DNA of 64,000 nucleotides, from contig NZ_CP015820.1 in the NCBI RefSeq assembly GCF_002007485.1, positions 434,001-498,000 of the forward strand. The letters run 5' to 3'. Origin of the DNA: Ditibartonella apihabitans. Its GTDB lineage: Bacteria; Pseudomonadota; Alphaproteobacteria; Rhizobiales; Rhizobiaceae. The notes under the pieces are model-generated. The model ran no database searches, had not been told where the DNA came from, and saw only the letters and a program-made list of their open reading frames with translations. Below, in pieces: positions 19,254 through 29,959 of this stretch (position 1 is its first letter; the number at the start of each line of letters is the position of its first letter). The position numbers and the translations under genes were made by a program.

Positions 19254-19968
19254 GATTGATAATGTTCATAAATCCTTTGGTGCCTTAAAGGTTCTCAAAG
19301 GCGTTTCAATGACTGTTAACAAGGGTGAAGTTGTTTCCGTTATCGGCGGTTCGGGATCAGGAAAGTCGACATTGTTGATGTGTATTAATGGTCTCGAAAA
19401 AATTGATAGCGGCGCGATTAAAGTCGACGGTACGGATGTATTTTCTCCATCTACCAATCTTGACAAATTAAGACAGAAAATCGGCATTGTTTTTCAACAA
19501 TGGAATGCATTCCCACATTTGACTGTTATAGAGAATGTTTCTTTGGCTCCTCGTAAAGTTTTGAAAATGTCAAAAGAACAGGCAAGGGAAATTGCCATCA
19601 AACAGTTAGAACATGTCGGCTTGGGGCAAAAGCTTGATGTATATCCGAATAAATTGTCCGGTGGACAACAACAGCGTATGGCGATTGCCCGTGCACTTGC
19701 CATGTCTCCGGATTATATGCTTTTTGATGAGGCGACCTCCGCTCTTGACCCCCAACTTGTTGGCGAGGTTTTGGATACTATGCGCCTGCTTGCAGAAGAA
19801 GGGATGACAATGGTTCTTGTTACCCATGAAATTTCCTTTGCAAGAGATGTTTCGAACCGCGTGGCGTTTTTCCACCAAGGACAAATCCACGAAATCGGTA
19901 CGCCCGACGAGGTCATCAGAAATCCACAACGTCCGGAAACGGTCGCTTTTCTCCAGTCTGTTCGCTAA
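19246..19968 (+). CDS. Amino-acid ABC transporter ATP-binding protein
   Basis: A 240-residue GlnQ/HisP-type ATPase. It has Walker A GGSGSGKST (about residues 34-42), a Q-loop VFQQWNAFPHLT, signature LSGGQQQR, Walker B MLFDEATSALDP and switch His in LVTHE. It is the last gene of the presumed hydroxyproline transporter operon. Family assignment is certain; the substrate is inferred from the AcnX and epimerase neighbours. Confidence 0.9.
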   Translation: MIEIDNVHKSFGALKVLKGVSMTVNKGEVVSVIGGSGSGKSTLLMCINGLEKIDSGAIKVDGTDVFSPSTNLDKLRQKIGIVFQQWNAFPHLTVIENVSLAPRKVLKMSKEQAREIAIKQLEHVGLGQKLDVYPNKLSGGQQQRMAIARALAMSPDYMLFDEATSALDPQLVGEVLDTMRLLAEEGMTMVLVTHEISFARDVSNRVAFFHQGQIHEIGTPDEVIRNPQRPETVAFLQSVR

Positions 19969-20510
19969 TGATAATATAAAGATATGTTTGAAAAAACATA
20001 TCTATTGTCACCGGAAAGAATTCATCTTTTACGAAAAATTTGGCTTGCGAAAAACATCAAGTCGCAAGTAAAATTTTTATTTTATGTTAAAATAATGTCT
20101 GTATTCATGTGTGAACTATATTTTATTGTTTTTAAAACAATTTATATTTTTATTTTCATTAAAACAAAAAAATTAAATTATTATTGTAATTAATATTTTA
20201 TTTGTTGATTTTAACTTGAAAATAAACCGGAAAAAATATTTTTATAATTTGAAATGTAAAGTATTTTCAGCCACTTATATTTTTCTGTAATCGTCTTCAT
20301 CCTTTAACATTATCTCTTACAGTAAAAGGGAGAGACAAGCTTAGAGATGCATAGAGCATGACTTTAAGGGCAGTTGATTTAAATTTAGGAGTCTTTGATC
20401 AAAGCTCTGTCTTATAATCAGTCTATTTTCAAAGCTTTTCCTCAAAACTAAGCAGAGTTCGTCATCAAAAACTTGATGTGATGTTGAAATCGATCATGGA
20501 TCAGTCAATT
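19969..20510. other. AT-rich intergenic region after the transporter operon
   Basis: Holds a 9-bp inverted repeat (AGATATGTT / AACATATCT, 19980-20003) right after the ATPase gene, a possible weak terminator without a T tract. The region from about 20060 to 20270 is very AT-rich. Short ORFs here look random. Confidence 0.45.
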
Positions 20511-20852
20511 TCATATGTCTGCTTTTTCAAAACTGTAGTCACGTTCCACTTTTGCAACGCGAATGACGTAATGCGAGTAAAATATTTCCCGACCGAGTTT
20601 CTGGGCAAGTTTATGGTCGACATTTGCTTTCCAAACTTTCATGCTCTCTTCATCTTTCCAGAACGAATTGGTAATGCCAAAACCATCATCGCCGCGGGCA
20701 CTTTCAGCACCAAGGCACCCTGGTTGCTGTAACGCCAGTTCTTCCATTGCCTTTGCCATTTCTGCGTAACCATTATCTCCTTCTGTTTTTCGGGAAGAAA
20801 AAGCAACAATGTAATAGGGAGGCGGGGGAGTTTTTGAAAAAGCCTTGGTCAT
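20511..20852 (-). CDS. Antibiotic-biosynthesis-monooxygenase (ABM) fold protein
   Basis: 113 residues matching the dimeric ABM/YgiN-like ferredoxin fold. It has YIVAFSSRK as the first strand, a helix with MEELALQQPGCLGAES, and the FWKDEESMKVWKANVDHKLAQ helix typical of the family. Members include quinol monooxygenases, haem oxygenases and stress proteins of unknown function, so no reaction is assigned. CGGAGC precedes the ATG. It stands alone, with no operon partner. Confidence 0.75.
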   Translation of the reverse strand: MTKAFSKTPPPPYYIVAFSSRKTEGDNGYAEMAKAMEELALQQPGCLGAESARGDDGFGITNSFWKDEESMKVWKANVDHKLAQKLGREIFYSHYVIRVAKVERDYSFEKADI

Positions 20853-21386
20853 TCAATCGGGGCTCCGAGTATAATTTCAATGCGAACAGAATAACCTAAT
20901 TCATGTTTTATAACAGCGTGTTAATGTTACCAGATGAATTCTGTTGCGATTTGGTCGTTGTCGAATGGTAAAGTTAGAAAAGTATATAAGAACTTGTTCA
21001 GATTATTTTACAATTAAATTGGTTTTGATGTGCAAGTCCACAGCTTATAAAAAATAGTCAAACGCGGAATTTATGGTTTCGTCATTGGCGGCTTGCTCTA
21101 TTCCCTCAATGTAACACTCATCCTTGAAATGTTGAGTAAGTCAAGAGCCGTGTTTTCAGTTAAACTCGGATTTCCTCTGGAATATCATTAAAGCAGTACT
21201 TACGTCGCATTGATTAATTATTAAAATTCTCAATTCCGTTTAAACAATTACATTCATCTTTAAAAGAGATAGGAAAGAATTAACATTTCTTGCGGTGAGA
21301 ATTTATCACGCCGTACAAAAAGTACGAAATTATTCTAAAAAGACCTGCCGTTTTTAAATTTTCCGTTATGTTTAAAGAAATTGGTG
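20853..21386. other. Intergenic region, nothing recognised
   Basis: About 530 bp between two minus-strand genes. No ORF, tRNA or strong hairpin is supported. It would hold the end of the hsdR transcript and the promoter of the ABM-fold gene. Confidence 0.45.
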
Positions 21387-24300
21387 TTAACAAAGGCAGT
21401 TTAAAACGGTTTCCGCCTGTGCCAATACGTTCTTAACCGCATCATCGGACAAATCTGGTGGATAGCCAAATTTACGTAATAAGCGCTTGACGAGCACACG
21501 CATTTCAGCTCTGGCCTGTGTTCTATGGTTCCAATCAATTGTAACCTTAGCCCGCATGGCTTTAACCAGCTCTATAGCAATAACCCGCAGTTTCTCATCA
21601 CCCATGGCCTCCACTGCGCTATTATTCTCGGCCAACGCATCATAAAAAGCAACTTCAGCGGGGCTTAATCCGCTTTCCATACCGGCCTGTACTTTGGCAC
21701 GCATATCTTTAGCAAGATCAATAAGGGATTGCAGCATTTCAACCGTCGAGATTGCATTAGAATGATAACGCGCCACTGCTTCTTTCAAACGGTCTGAAAA
21801 AGCGCGCGCCTCGATAATGTTGGTTTTGCTGCGACTGGTAATTTCACCATTAAGGAGTTTATGCAATGCTTCCAGAGCCAGATTTTTACGCTCCATATTC
21901 TGGATTTCTATTAAAAAATCATCTGAAAGAATAGAAATTTCCGGTGTCTTCAATCCGGCGGCCTTCAGGATATCGACAACCTCGGCAGTAACAACAGCTT
22001 TATCCAGTAATTGGTTGACAGCCGCTGTGCGTGCTTCATCACTCATTTTTCCACGCACTGTCGGTTTCGCTAATGCGGCCCTTACAGCTTCATAAAAACC
22101 GATTTCATCACGTGTTTTTAAAGCCAATTCACTGGCACTTGCCAAAGCATTTGCTTTTTTTAGCGCTGTTACCGCATCAAAATAACGTCGATGCGCTCGT
22201 TTCTTTTCTTTCTCATCTTTGGCTTTTGCGGCGGATTCGTTTTGTAACTTCAAAATCCAATCCATCGCATCGGCAATAGCTTCAAGCTTTTCAGAGGGTG
22301 TACCTGTATAGCCCTTGCTTATATCAATGCCGTGATACATATCACGCACCACATCAAGACATTCTTGCAGGGCACTCACCGCTTCTTCTTCGCTTATACC
22401 GGTTTTGTCCCGGTCAGATTGGGTATATTCGGCCAATGCCTTTTTCAGATTGTTGCCAATTCCGATATAATCGACAACCAAACCACCCGGCTTATCCTTG
22501 AAAACACGATTAACACGTGCAATTGCCTGCATGAGTCCGTGACTTCGCATCGGCTTATCAATATACATTGTATGCATAGGCGGCGCATCAAAGCCTGTGA
22601 GCCACATGTCGCACACAATGACCAGCTTTAACGGATCTTCGGGGTCACGTGCTCTTTTTGCCAAAAGATCGCGACGTTTTTTATTGCCTATATGCTGTTG
22701 CCAGTCTAAAGGGTCGGAAGCTGAACCCGTCATTACAATTTTGACGGCACCCTTGTTGTCATCTTCAGAATGCCACTCAGGTCGCAAGCGAATGATTTGA
22801 TTATAAAGATCAACACAAATGCGCCTACTCATTGTAACCACCATAGCACGCCCCGCCATTGCATGAAGGCGTGCTTCGAGATGGGCAATCATATCTTCGG
22901 CAAGTTTTGACAATCGTTTTGGCGCTCCGACCAATTTTTCAACGCTTGTCCATTTGGATTTTTGCTTTTCTTGCTCGGAAGGTTCATCACCCTCAATCAT
23001 TGCATCAACGGCATTGTCGATCTGTTTCTGTACAGCGGGATCAAGTTCGAGCCGGACAAGACGGCTTTCATAATAGATCGGCACGGTTGCCTTATCTTCA
23101 ACAGCACGGGAAATATCATAAATATCAACGTAAGAGCCAAAAACTGCAGGCGTGTTGATGTCTGCACGTTCAATTGGAGTCCCTGTAAAACCTATGAAAC
23201 TGGCATTCGGCAATGCCTGCCGTACATAATGTGCATAACCATAGCGTGTTTCACCTGTTTTACGATCAATTTTTGCCGCAAAACCATACTGGCTACGGTG
23301 CGCTTCATCAACCATGACAATGACATTACGCCGTTCGGTCAAGACGGGGTATTCGTTCTCTTCAGGAAGAGTACTGAATTTCTGCATGGTGGTAAAGATA
23401 ACTCCACCGGAAGCGCGGTCGAGCATTCTTCGTAAACTATCTCTATCCTCAGCTTGTTCCGGTGTCTGTCGTATCAGGTCGCGGCACATAGAAAAGGTAT
23501 GAAACAATTGGTCATCCAGATCATTGCGATCCGTCAGCACCACCAGTGTAGGATTTTCAAGTTCGGGGCTTTTGACGATAAGTCCGCCGAGAAAGGCCAT
23601 TAACAAGCTTTTGCCGGATCCTTGCGTATGCCAGACGACGCCGCCCTTACGGTCGCCATCGCAAGCAGCTGCTGCAATAATGCGATTGAGTGCCTTTAAT
23701 GCACCATAATATTGGTGATATCCGGCAACAATCTTGAACGGCCCATTGCCTTTATTACCAAAGACGATGAAGTCCTTAATGAGGCGTAAAAATCTGTTTT
23801 TTTCAAAAACACCTTTTATCAGCGTTTCATATTCACGTGGGCCGGCTGGCGTAAAATCACCATCAGCACCTGTTACGGTGCGCCATGGCATAAATCGTTC
23901 TTCCTCCGCAGTCAGTGAACCAATGCGTGCAGAAAGCCCATCAGAAGTCACTAAAACCGCATTGGTGCGAAAGAGGGAAGGAATTTGCTTTTTATAAGTC
24001 TGCAACTGGTTAAAGGCATTGCTCAAAGTTGCCTGTTCGGAAGCAGCATTTTTTAATTCGATCACGCCTAATGGCAGGCCATTGACAAAAACAACGATAT
24101 CAGGACGCCGCGTGAAACCGTTTTCAGCAACGGTAAACTGATTTGTAACCAAAAAGTCATTGTTCTCAGGATTTTTGAAATCAATCAACCACACCTTATT
24201 GCCAATGATCACACCATCATCATCGGCATATTCGACATCAACTCCTTCAATAATCATTTTGTGGATGCGGCGATTTTCTTCAACGAGTGAAGGCGTTTCA

Positions 24301-24527
24301 ACAGCCAGTATTTTACGCAAGGCATCAAGGCGTGCATCTTCCGGAATTGTCGGGTTGATGCGCGCCAAGGCATCAAGAAGTTTTTTGGTGAGAATAACTT
24401 CATCATAGGCTTTACGCAATGGCAAGATTCCATCAGGGCTTGACGCCTTGGGGTCGACAATTTCATAGCCAAGCTCGGCGAAATATTCCAAACCTGCGCA
24501 TTCAATATCGCACTCGTTCATCCTCAC
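21387..24527 (-). CDS. hsdR: Type I restriction enzyme, R subunit
   Basis: 1046 residues, normal length for HsdR, the ATP-driven translocase and nuclease subunit. The N-terminal PD-(D/E)xK nuclease is visible as Asp143 in [10 protein letters not shown] and Glu157-x-Lys159 in VIELKN. The helicase motor follows: motif I HTQGSGKS (300-307), a DEAH box in [10 protein letters not shown], motif [11 protein letters not shown] and a motif VI-like AIARVNRVF. The C-terminal about 350 residues are the helical region that binds the methyltransferase. No frameshift is seen. It is the last gene of the minus-strand operon, separated from hsdM and hsdS by two extra genes. Confidence 0.95.
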   Translation of the reverse strand: MRMNECDIECAGLEYFAELGYEIVDPKASSPDGILPLRKAYDEVILTKKLLDALARINPTIPEDARLDALRKILAVETPSLVEENRRIHKMIIEGVDVEYADDDGVIIGNKVWLIDFKNPENNDFLVTNQFTVAENGFTRRPDIVVFVNGLPLGVIELKNAASEQATLSNAFNQLQTYKKQIPSLFRTNAVLVTSDGLSARIGSLTAEEERFMPWRTVTGADGDFTPAGPREYETLIKGVFEKNRFLRLIKDFIVFGNKGNGPFKIVAGYHQYYGALKALNRIIAAAACDGDRKGGVVWHTQGSGKSLLMAFLGGLIVKSPELENPTLVVLTDRNDLDDQLFHTFSMCRDLIRQTPEQAEDRDSLRRMLDRASGGVIFTTMQKFSTLPEENEYPVLTERRNVIVMVDEAHRSQYGFAAKIDRKTGETRYGYAHYVRQALPNASFIGFTGTPIERADINTPAVFGSYVDIYDISRAVEDKATVPIYYESRLVRLELDPAVQKQIDNAVDAMIEGDEPSEQEKQKSKWTSVEKLVGAPKRLSKLAEDMIAHLEARLHAMAGRAMVVTMSRRICVDLYNQIIRLRPEWHSEDDNKGAVKIVMTGSASDPLDWQQHIGNKKRRDLLAKRARDPEDPLKLVIVCDMWLTGFDAPPMHTMYIDKPMRSHGLMQAIARVNRVFKDKPGGLVVDYIGIGNNLKKALAEYTQSDRDKTGISEEEAVSALQECLDVVRDMYHGIDISKGYTGTPSEKLEAIADAMDWILKLQNESAAKAKDEKEKKRAHRRYFDAVTALKKANALASASELALKTRDEIGFYEAVRAALAKPTVRGKMSDEARTAAVNQLLDKAVVTAEVVDILKAAGLKTPEISILSDDFLIEIQNMERKNLALEALHKLLNGEITSRSKTNIIEARAFSDRLKEAVARYHSNAISTVEMLQSLIDLAKDMRAKVQAGMESGLSPAEVAFYDALAENNSAVEAMGDEKLRVIAIELVKAMRAKVTIDWNHRTQARAEMRVLVKRLLRKFGYPPDLSDDAVKNVLAQAETVLNCLC

Positions 24528-24538
24528 CTCTCCCCCCC

Positions 24539-24961
24539 TTACGTGATTTTATGCTCGGCTGCTTTTTTAAGACCTTCTATAACGCGCTCGGCTTCGTCAA
24601 GTGTCAATGGCGTAAATCTAATCAAATCAATATCACGAAGCTCTTTAGTCGCTTTAAGACCGGAATGGCGACCATAGAGTTTTTTGCCTGATGCATTTGT
24701 TTTTGTCCAAAGACGAGAAGCGGGGTATGGTTTTTTCTTGACGCCTTCAACATAAGCAGCGACTTTCATTGGGCACCATATATGTGCAGCCACATCGTCC
24801 ACTATATGTGCTCGCCCATCGTTCTTTTCAAAAGCAAAACACAACCCGGAACCGCGTACAAAATAACGATTCATCTTTTTCTTCTGGTGCCCGTCGGGAT
24901 GCTCTGATGCAAAGCTATCAAACCTGTTCAGCAATTCTTTTTTCAGGTCAGCGCGATCCAT
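24539..24961 (-). CDS. Small unknown protein inside type I RM operon
   Basis: 140 residues, soluble, basic, with no signal peptide. The start at 24961 ([10 protein letters not shown]) has GGAG six bases upstream; a start 12 bases earlier lacks a ribosome site. Visible features are a charged N-terminal helix, a [14 protein letters not shown] segment and a C-terminal helix [15 protein letters not shown] do not recognise the family. It lies 11 bp upstream of hsdR and downstream of the DUF4268 gene, all in one direction, so it is probably co-expressed with the restriction system and may be an accessory or control protein. Confidence 0.65.
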   Translation of the reverse strand: MDRADLKKELLNRFDSFASEHPDGHQKKKMNRYFVRGSGLCFAFEKNDGRAHIVDDVAAHIWCPMKVAAYVEGVKKKPYPASRLWTKTNASGKKLYGRHSGLKATKELRDIDLIRFTPLTLDEAERVIEGLKKAAEHKIT

Positions 24962-25027
24962 AAAAAACTCCATATCAAAATCAGGGAGGATTTTAATTTT
25001 TACATTTTTTGTGGGATTGCAAAAGGA

Positions 25028-26023
25028 TTATGAAGGCTCCGACAAATCATCATCGTCGCCCCCCATATCGGAAGCCTCCAGATTGCGAATGCGGTTGCGG
25101 AAAGTACGGTCAAAAGCCTCTATATATTTGATCAACCAATCTTGGTACTCATCCCAGCGTGAACGGTCCATAGGGTCAACATTGCGCAAATAAAGAATGA
25201 TACGGGATGCACTCTTGTTTGGTAGCTCTTTCCATATTAGTTCATGACCAATCTCTGCTTCAATGTCATTTTTTTGTTCATAGAGTTGGTTATAAAAATC
25301 CTTGGCGTTTTGATGATCGATATAAAGCTCGACGCCAATGCATTTATCACGTGTATTGTGAAGGCCGCTGATGTGAAAGCCGGAGCGGCCAATGCGAAAA
25401 ACTGCCCAATGTTGCGGCATAGGTTTTTGCGGGCGAATATGAGAATTTTCTTTCAGCTTTTCCGCAAGTTGCGTCCAAAATTCGAGTTGTGCCGCCTTGA
25501 TATCGGTCAATGTGCCCGTTTCGATTTGACGGGCAGCTTGCCCGACCGAGCGTGACCAATCATTCGGTTTGGAAACAATATTGAACTTGGGGGCCACAGG
25601 ACTATCACCAATCTGCCATAGCTCTACCTCAAGGCCAAAGAACTTGAACTGGTCATCGGTAATATTGTTAAGCCAATCAAGTGCCGAGCGGTGCTCTTCG
25701 GTGAAATGCGTAGAAACCCAGATGATTGTTACAGCTTTAAGGCCAGAGGCATAGGTCAACAACTGGCCAAGATGAAGATGATCAGTGCGCTCCAATTGGT
25801 TTTCAATCAACACCCAGCTCTTATCGAGTGTATCCCTGCAGAGGATATCCGCACGAAATGGCCCCACATTCTTTTCCTGCGCTTCTATTTCAAGTTCCAT
25901 ATCCAGCGTTTCGGCCAATATATCAAGGTTTTGGGCAAGCCAAGGCGTGAAATGCTGCGCTTCTGTTTGCCAGATGTGGCGTACATCAACTTTTTTAAGA
26001 GAACCAAGTGAAGGTAAACTCAT
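25028..26023 (-). CDS. DUF4268-type nuclease-like protein in type I RM operon
   Basis: 331 residues. The N-terminal half has a nuclease-fold look: RADILCRD, then VLIENQLERTDHLHLGQLLT, then IIWVSTHF and EHRSALDWLN. This follows the DUF4268 family pattern, which usually has E-x-K; here it reads ENQLE, so the lysine appears replaced by Gln. The C-terminal half holds the DUF4268 part with the FHISGLHN and IDHQNAKDFYNQL segments. The ATG overlaps the hsdS stop (ATGA), so it is translationally coupled to the specificity subunit. It may be an extra defence nuclease or a modulator; no function is established here. Confidence 0.72.
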   Translation of the reverse strand: MSLPSLGSLKKVDVRHIWQTEAQHFTPWLAQNLDILAETLDMELEIEAQEKNVGPFRADILCRDTLDKSWVLIENQLERTDHLHLGQLLTYASGLKAVTIIWVSTHFTEEHRSALDWLNNITDDQFKFFGLEVELWQIGDSPVAPKFNIVSKPNDWSRSVGQAARQIETGTLTDIKAAQLEFWTQLAEKLKENSHIRPQKPMPQHWAVFRIGRSGFHISGLHNTRDKCIGVELYIDHQNAKDFYNQLYEQKNDIEAEIGHELIWKELPNKSASRIILYLRNVDPMDRSRWDEYQDWLIKYIEAFDRTFRNRIRNLEASDMGGDDDDLSEPS

Positions 26024-27255
26024 AAAACACCCCCCATTTTCTTTTCCAACTCATCAACAGATATTTCACCTGACATCAGCTTTGGCAATAATAAATCCCG
26101 CATTTCGGCGAGTGTGTGGTTTTGATCTGTATTATTCAAAATAAACTGATCAACGCCTGTTATTAAATCATCAAACGTCTGAACAATAGATAAATTGGGA
26201 GCTAATATGGTTATATCTTCAAGCTGCTTCTTATTAATTGATCCAAATACAGTTCCATTCGAATTATAATGTTCAAAAACTCGTTTCAAAGCCAGCGCAT
26301 AATAATAAGTATAAGATGCCAACCCTGATTTATGGATCAATGTACTAACGCCTCGTCCAATACAGCTCTTTTCATGAGACCGATTAATATCACCGACAGG
26401 AGCGCGAACGCTAACCAACGTCCAGTTTTTCTCGGCTATACGTGAGGGTTTGTTGCAGTAAACGCGATTTTTCGGAAACCTGAAACCAAAATCCCTGCGA
26501 CCTTGAAAAAATGGCAACCCTTCGTTAATTTCGTTATATGTTGATCCAGGTGGTGATTGACCCATAGTAACATTAAATTCATGTCCGAGCTTGGACTGTA
26601 CCCACCCTTCAGGCAGCCCATTCTCTGCAAATTGATCTGGAAAAAGGTTGGCGATTTCTTGCGCTTTTGCGGTATCGGGGATAAAGCCCCCAAGAATAGC
26701 AACGGGATCAGTGATGCCTTTTGCTTTGCGTTTGACAGGACCAAAATCAACAAACCAATCCTGAAACACTGCTTGCGCCATTTGCTCCAGCGTTTCATTC
26801 ATCTTTTTATTGAGTTCGATTTTCTGATCAAACAAATAAAGAGCATCAGCAATTAGCGTTTGATGTTTTACTGTAGATGGAACTTTAACAATTAAAGCGT
26901 GAACATCATTCCGGTTTATACCCGGTACACCACTTTTGTCATTAAATTGCTGCCAATCAATCGTTTTTAAAAAATAATATACAAATTTAGGGTTATTTCC
27001 TTTAAAATCACACACATAAAGAGTTGTATTTAATGGCCAGAAATCTTCGTTGAGATAAAAAATTTCACCTATTGTTCCATATCGCCCAGTCACAACACCT
27101 GGCCCATGTACCATGGGAACATTATGAAAATCATTGATGCCGGACGAGGTCACAATAGGAATGTTTCCTTTATTGCGCTTGGTGTAAGGAAGGTCATAGC
27201 CTCTTTTGAGTTCTATAAACTCACCTAGTTCTATTTCGTCAAAAAAGTACATCAT
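26020..27255 (-). CDS. hsdS: Type I restriction enzyme, specificity subunit
   Basis: 411 residues. Two target-recognition domains are separated by a conserved helical spacer. TRD1 covers about residues 1-140 with [12 protein letters not shown], and its spacer helix is [33 protein letters not shown]2 covers about 215-365 with [13 protein letters not shown] at its start. The closing helix is [22 protein letters not shown], typical of HsdS. It reads the bipartite target DNA sequence for the M and R subunits. The start overlaps the hsdM stop by ATGA. Confidence 0.93.
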   Translation of the reverse strand: MMYFFDEIELGEFIELKRGYDLPYTKRNKGNIPIVTSSGINDFHNVPMVHGPGVVTGRYGTIGEIFYLNEDFWPLNTTLYVCDFKGNNPKFVYYFLKTIDWQQFNDKSGVPGINRNDVHALIVKVPSTVKHQTLIADALYLFDQKIELNKKMNETLEQMAQAVFQDWFVDFGPVKRKAKGITDPVAILGGFIPDTAKAQEIANLFPDQFAENGLPEGWVQSKLGHEFNVTMGQSPPGSTYNEINEGLPFFQGRRDFGFRFPKNRVYCNKPSRIAEKNWTLVSVRAPVGDINRSHEKSCIGRGVSTLIHKSGLASYTYYYALALKRVFEHYNSNGTVFGSINKKQLEDITILAPNLSIVQTFDDLITGVDQFILNNTDQNHTLAEMRDLLLPKLMSGEISVDELEKKMGGVL

Positions 27256-28799
27256 TTCTTTAAAGATAGAAAATTATTTAGCTTCCTTTGAAGTTTATTA
27301 TTTTCGCCAAACAGCCCTAACAATTTCTCTTTTAAGGCAGCGAATTTTTCCTCAAAAGGTACACCATCATCTTCCTCCTCTTCCGTTCCAACATAGCGGC
27401 CGGGAGTCAGCACATAATCATTGGCTTTGATCTCTTCCAACGTTGCCGCCTTGCAAAAACCCGGCACGTCTTGATAAGGATCAAATCCTTTTTCAGGTTT
27501 CGCACGGAAGCGATGATAGGTTGAAGCGATCTTGGCTATGTCAACGTCAGACAATTCACGCCGGACACGATCTACCATAAAGCCCATTTTACGGGCATCA
27601 ATGAAGAGCACTTCGCCTTTTCTCTCTCGATGGCCATTGGCACTCTTATTCTTGGCCAAAATCCACAAACAAGCGGGAATTTGTGTCGAGAAAAACAATT
27701 GCCCCGGCAATGCCACCATACAGTCGATCTTGTCATCTTCCAGGAGTGCTTTGCGAATTTCCCCTTCGCCTGATTGCTGGCTTGACATCGAACCATTGGC
27801 CAGCACAACGCCGGCGGTACCACGTGGCGCGAGATGGTGGATGATATGTTCTAACCAGGCATAATTGGCATTTCCTTTTGGTGGAATGCCATATTTTTTC
27901 CAGCGGACATCATCAACCAGCCGCTCGCCGCCCCAATCGGAAGTATTAAAAGGCGGGTTTGCCAATATGTAATCGAAACGCAAATCGGGAAATTCATCTT
28001 TATGAAAGCTGCCTTCATTATTCCAGTGAATTATGGCATCGATGCCCTGAATCGCTAAATTCATCTTGGCAAGGCGCCATGTGGTATAGTTGATTTCTTG
28101 TCCGTAAATAGCAATGGCTCTGCGGTCGCCGCCATGTTCATTTATAAATTTTTTGGATTGCACAAACATACCGCCCGAGCCGCAACACGGGTCATAAACG
28201 CGGCCTTTATAAGGTTCCAACATCTCAACCAATGTACGCACAACAGAACGGGGTGTAAAAAATTCGCCTCCGCGCTTGCCCTCGGCACCGGCAAATTGCG
28301 ACAGGAAATATTCATAGGCGCGACCAAGCAAGTCTTTCGCCTCGTCAAATTTATCATGCATGCCGATTTTAGCGAACAAGTCGATCAGCTCGCCCAGCAT
28401 GGTTTTGTTCAGCGTCGGGCGAGCGTAGTTTTTCGGCAAAACGCCTTTCAGGCTTTTATTGGCTGGAATATTTTCTATCGCTGTCATCGCGCCATCAATT
28501 AACAAGCCAATTTCAGGACTCTTCGCGTTGGCTTGCAAATAGCTCCAGCGCGCTTCTTTCGGTACCCAGAAAACATTGTGATCCAAATATTCATCGGGAT
28601 CTTCCGGGTCGGCATATTTTTCACACCGCAATTCCTGATAACGCGCATCAAAGGCGTCAGAAATATATTTCAGGAAAATCAAACCAAGCGCGATATGTTT
28701 ATAGTCCGACGGCTCCAGACTGCCGCGTAATTTATCAGCTGCCTTAAAAAGCTTAGCAGTAAAATCCAAATCCGGTGTTTTCTTTTTATGGTCCGCCAT
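27252..28799 (-). CDS. hsdM: Type I restriction enzyme, methyltransferase subunit
   Basis: 515 residues, standard HsdM length. The adenine-N6 methyltransferase motifs are clear: SAM-binding motif [13 protein letters not shown] (201-212) and catalytic NPPF (281-284), after a helical N-terminal domain. [10 protein letters not shown] just before motif I is another family hallmark. It is the first gene of the operon hsdM-hsdS-DUF4268-unknown-hsdR on the minus strand. No internal stops are seen, so the modification function looks intact. Confidence 0.95.
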   Translation of the reverse strand: MADHKKKTPDLDFTAKLFKAADKLRGSLEPSDYKHIALGLIFLKYISDAFDARYQELRCEKYADPEDPDEYLDHNVFWVPKEARWSYLQANAKSPEIGLLIDGAMTAIENIPANKSLKGVLPKNYARPTLNKTMLGELIDLFAKIGMHDKFDEAKDLLGRAYEYFLSQFAGAEGKRGGEFFTPRSVVRTLVEMLEPYKGRVYDPCCGSGGMFVQSKKFINEHGGDRRAIAIYGQEINYTTWRLAKMNLAIQGIDAIIHWNNEGSFHKDEFPDLRFDYILANPPFNTSDWGGERLVDDVRWKKYGIPPKGNANYAWLEHIIHHLAPRGTAGVVLANGSMSSQQSGEGEIRKALLEDDKIDCMVALPGQLFFSTQIPACLWILAKNKSANGHRERKGEVLFIDARKMGFMVDRVRRELSDVDIAKIASTYHRFRAKPEKGFDPYQDVPGFCKAATLEEIKANDYVLTPGRYVGTEEEEDDGVPFEEKFAALKEKLLGLFGENNKLQRKLNNFLSLKK

Positions 28800-29796
28800 A
28801 GAGCGATCACCTCTTTTTTAGTGGATTGTTTGTGAATGCCATTTCTAAAGAGCTTTAGAAAGCGGAGCAAGGCCAATTAGCTGATTAATATATTCAAAAT
28901 TTGAAATAAGATAACAATATCAGCAATGTAGGTAGCAAAAAAGAAAATATGTGAACACCTATTATGCGCACGTTGAAATGCGCCAACAATCGCTGTTTTG
29001 GCAAAAAATTTAAAGCTATGAGATAGCTCACGATCTATCTGGCGAAGTCAATTTTGGCGGCTCAGCCTCATTTATCAGAAATTAATGTTTAAAATTTTTT
29101 TGTGTTGTCAGCCTGAAACAGTCTCGACCTTATTTACGTTGAGCAGCGCTTATCGACGCGAAAGGCGAAAGCAACAAAAACTGTGTCTTTGTGATCATTT
29201 ATTTGCTCTTCTGTTAGCAAACGACAAATTTATATCGCGCAATAAACGACGCTATAATTTATACTAATTTAAAAAATGCCATTGGAAATATCCGTTTCAT
29301 AAAAATACGCCTCTATTCACAATATTAAATATCGAAATATGCGTCGTATTAGAAAAATTATTATTGGAAACTGATGCCATTTAATTAATAGACAAAATAA
29401 ATAATTTTTATTTTAAAACACTCGTTAAATTTCCAATCTTCATCGCCATAAAACGCAAACAAAGAAAAAGTGCAAAAAAATTGTCAAACAATAGCAAAAA
29501 AATTTCTCAAAAAAGATAGAATGTCACTCTTTGAAATCTTGTTGCATCAAATAGGATACAAGAAACCATGGTAAGACCGTCGCGTCTTAATGGCGGAGGG
29601 ACAGTACCCTTTGTTATTGGTTCAGACTGTCCAAGGCCGTCCCGTTTAGTTTTTTTAGCAATATCAATTGGTTATCGTCATTTATCGTCCTTTATAATAC
29701 CGTTTGCTTCCAGGTTTTATTGGGGGATGAGATGGAGCATGAAAAAACTATAAGAAATCTCAATTTATTGATTTGAAATTAGTTTTTGTCGAAATA
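28800..29796. other. Long intergenic region upstream of hsdM
   Basis: About 1 kb without a convincing gene. It is AT-rich in 29230-29520. Short plus-strand ORFs at 29085 and 29568 have no recognisable features. It should hold the RM promoter on its left edge and lies next to tRNA-Ser. Confidence 0.45.
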
Positions 29797-29886
29797 TGGC
29801 GGAGGGGGTGGGATTCGAACCCACGGTACAGTCGCCTGCACGCCGGTTTTCAAGACCGGTGCCTTAAACCGCTCGGCCACCCCTCC
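29797..29886 (-). tRNA. tRNA-Ser (anticodon TGA)
   Basis: A 90-base class II tRNA on the minus strand. The acceptor GGAGGGG pairs with CCCCTCC. The anticodon loop CTTGAAA gives TGA, with stem ACCGG/CCGGT. A long variable arm and the T loop GGTTCGAATCC are present, and CCA is encoded at the 3' end. The following gene on this strand is the RM operon after 1 kb. Confidence 0.95.
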
Positions 29887-29959
29887 AAAAAGGATGCGCA
29901 AGTCTTTACAAGGTTCTGGCTAAAGGTCAATCACTTATTTGAATTTTTTTGAGCCAAAT

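Noticed and set aside
29568-29753. Short plus-strand ORF of 61 codons upstream of tRNA-Ser
   Set aside because: No ribosome site and no recognisable features; likely chance.
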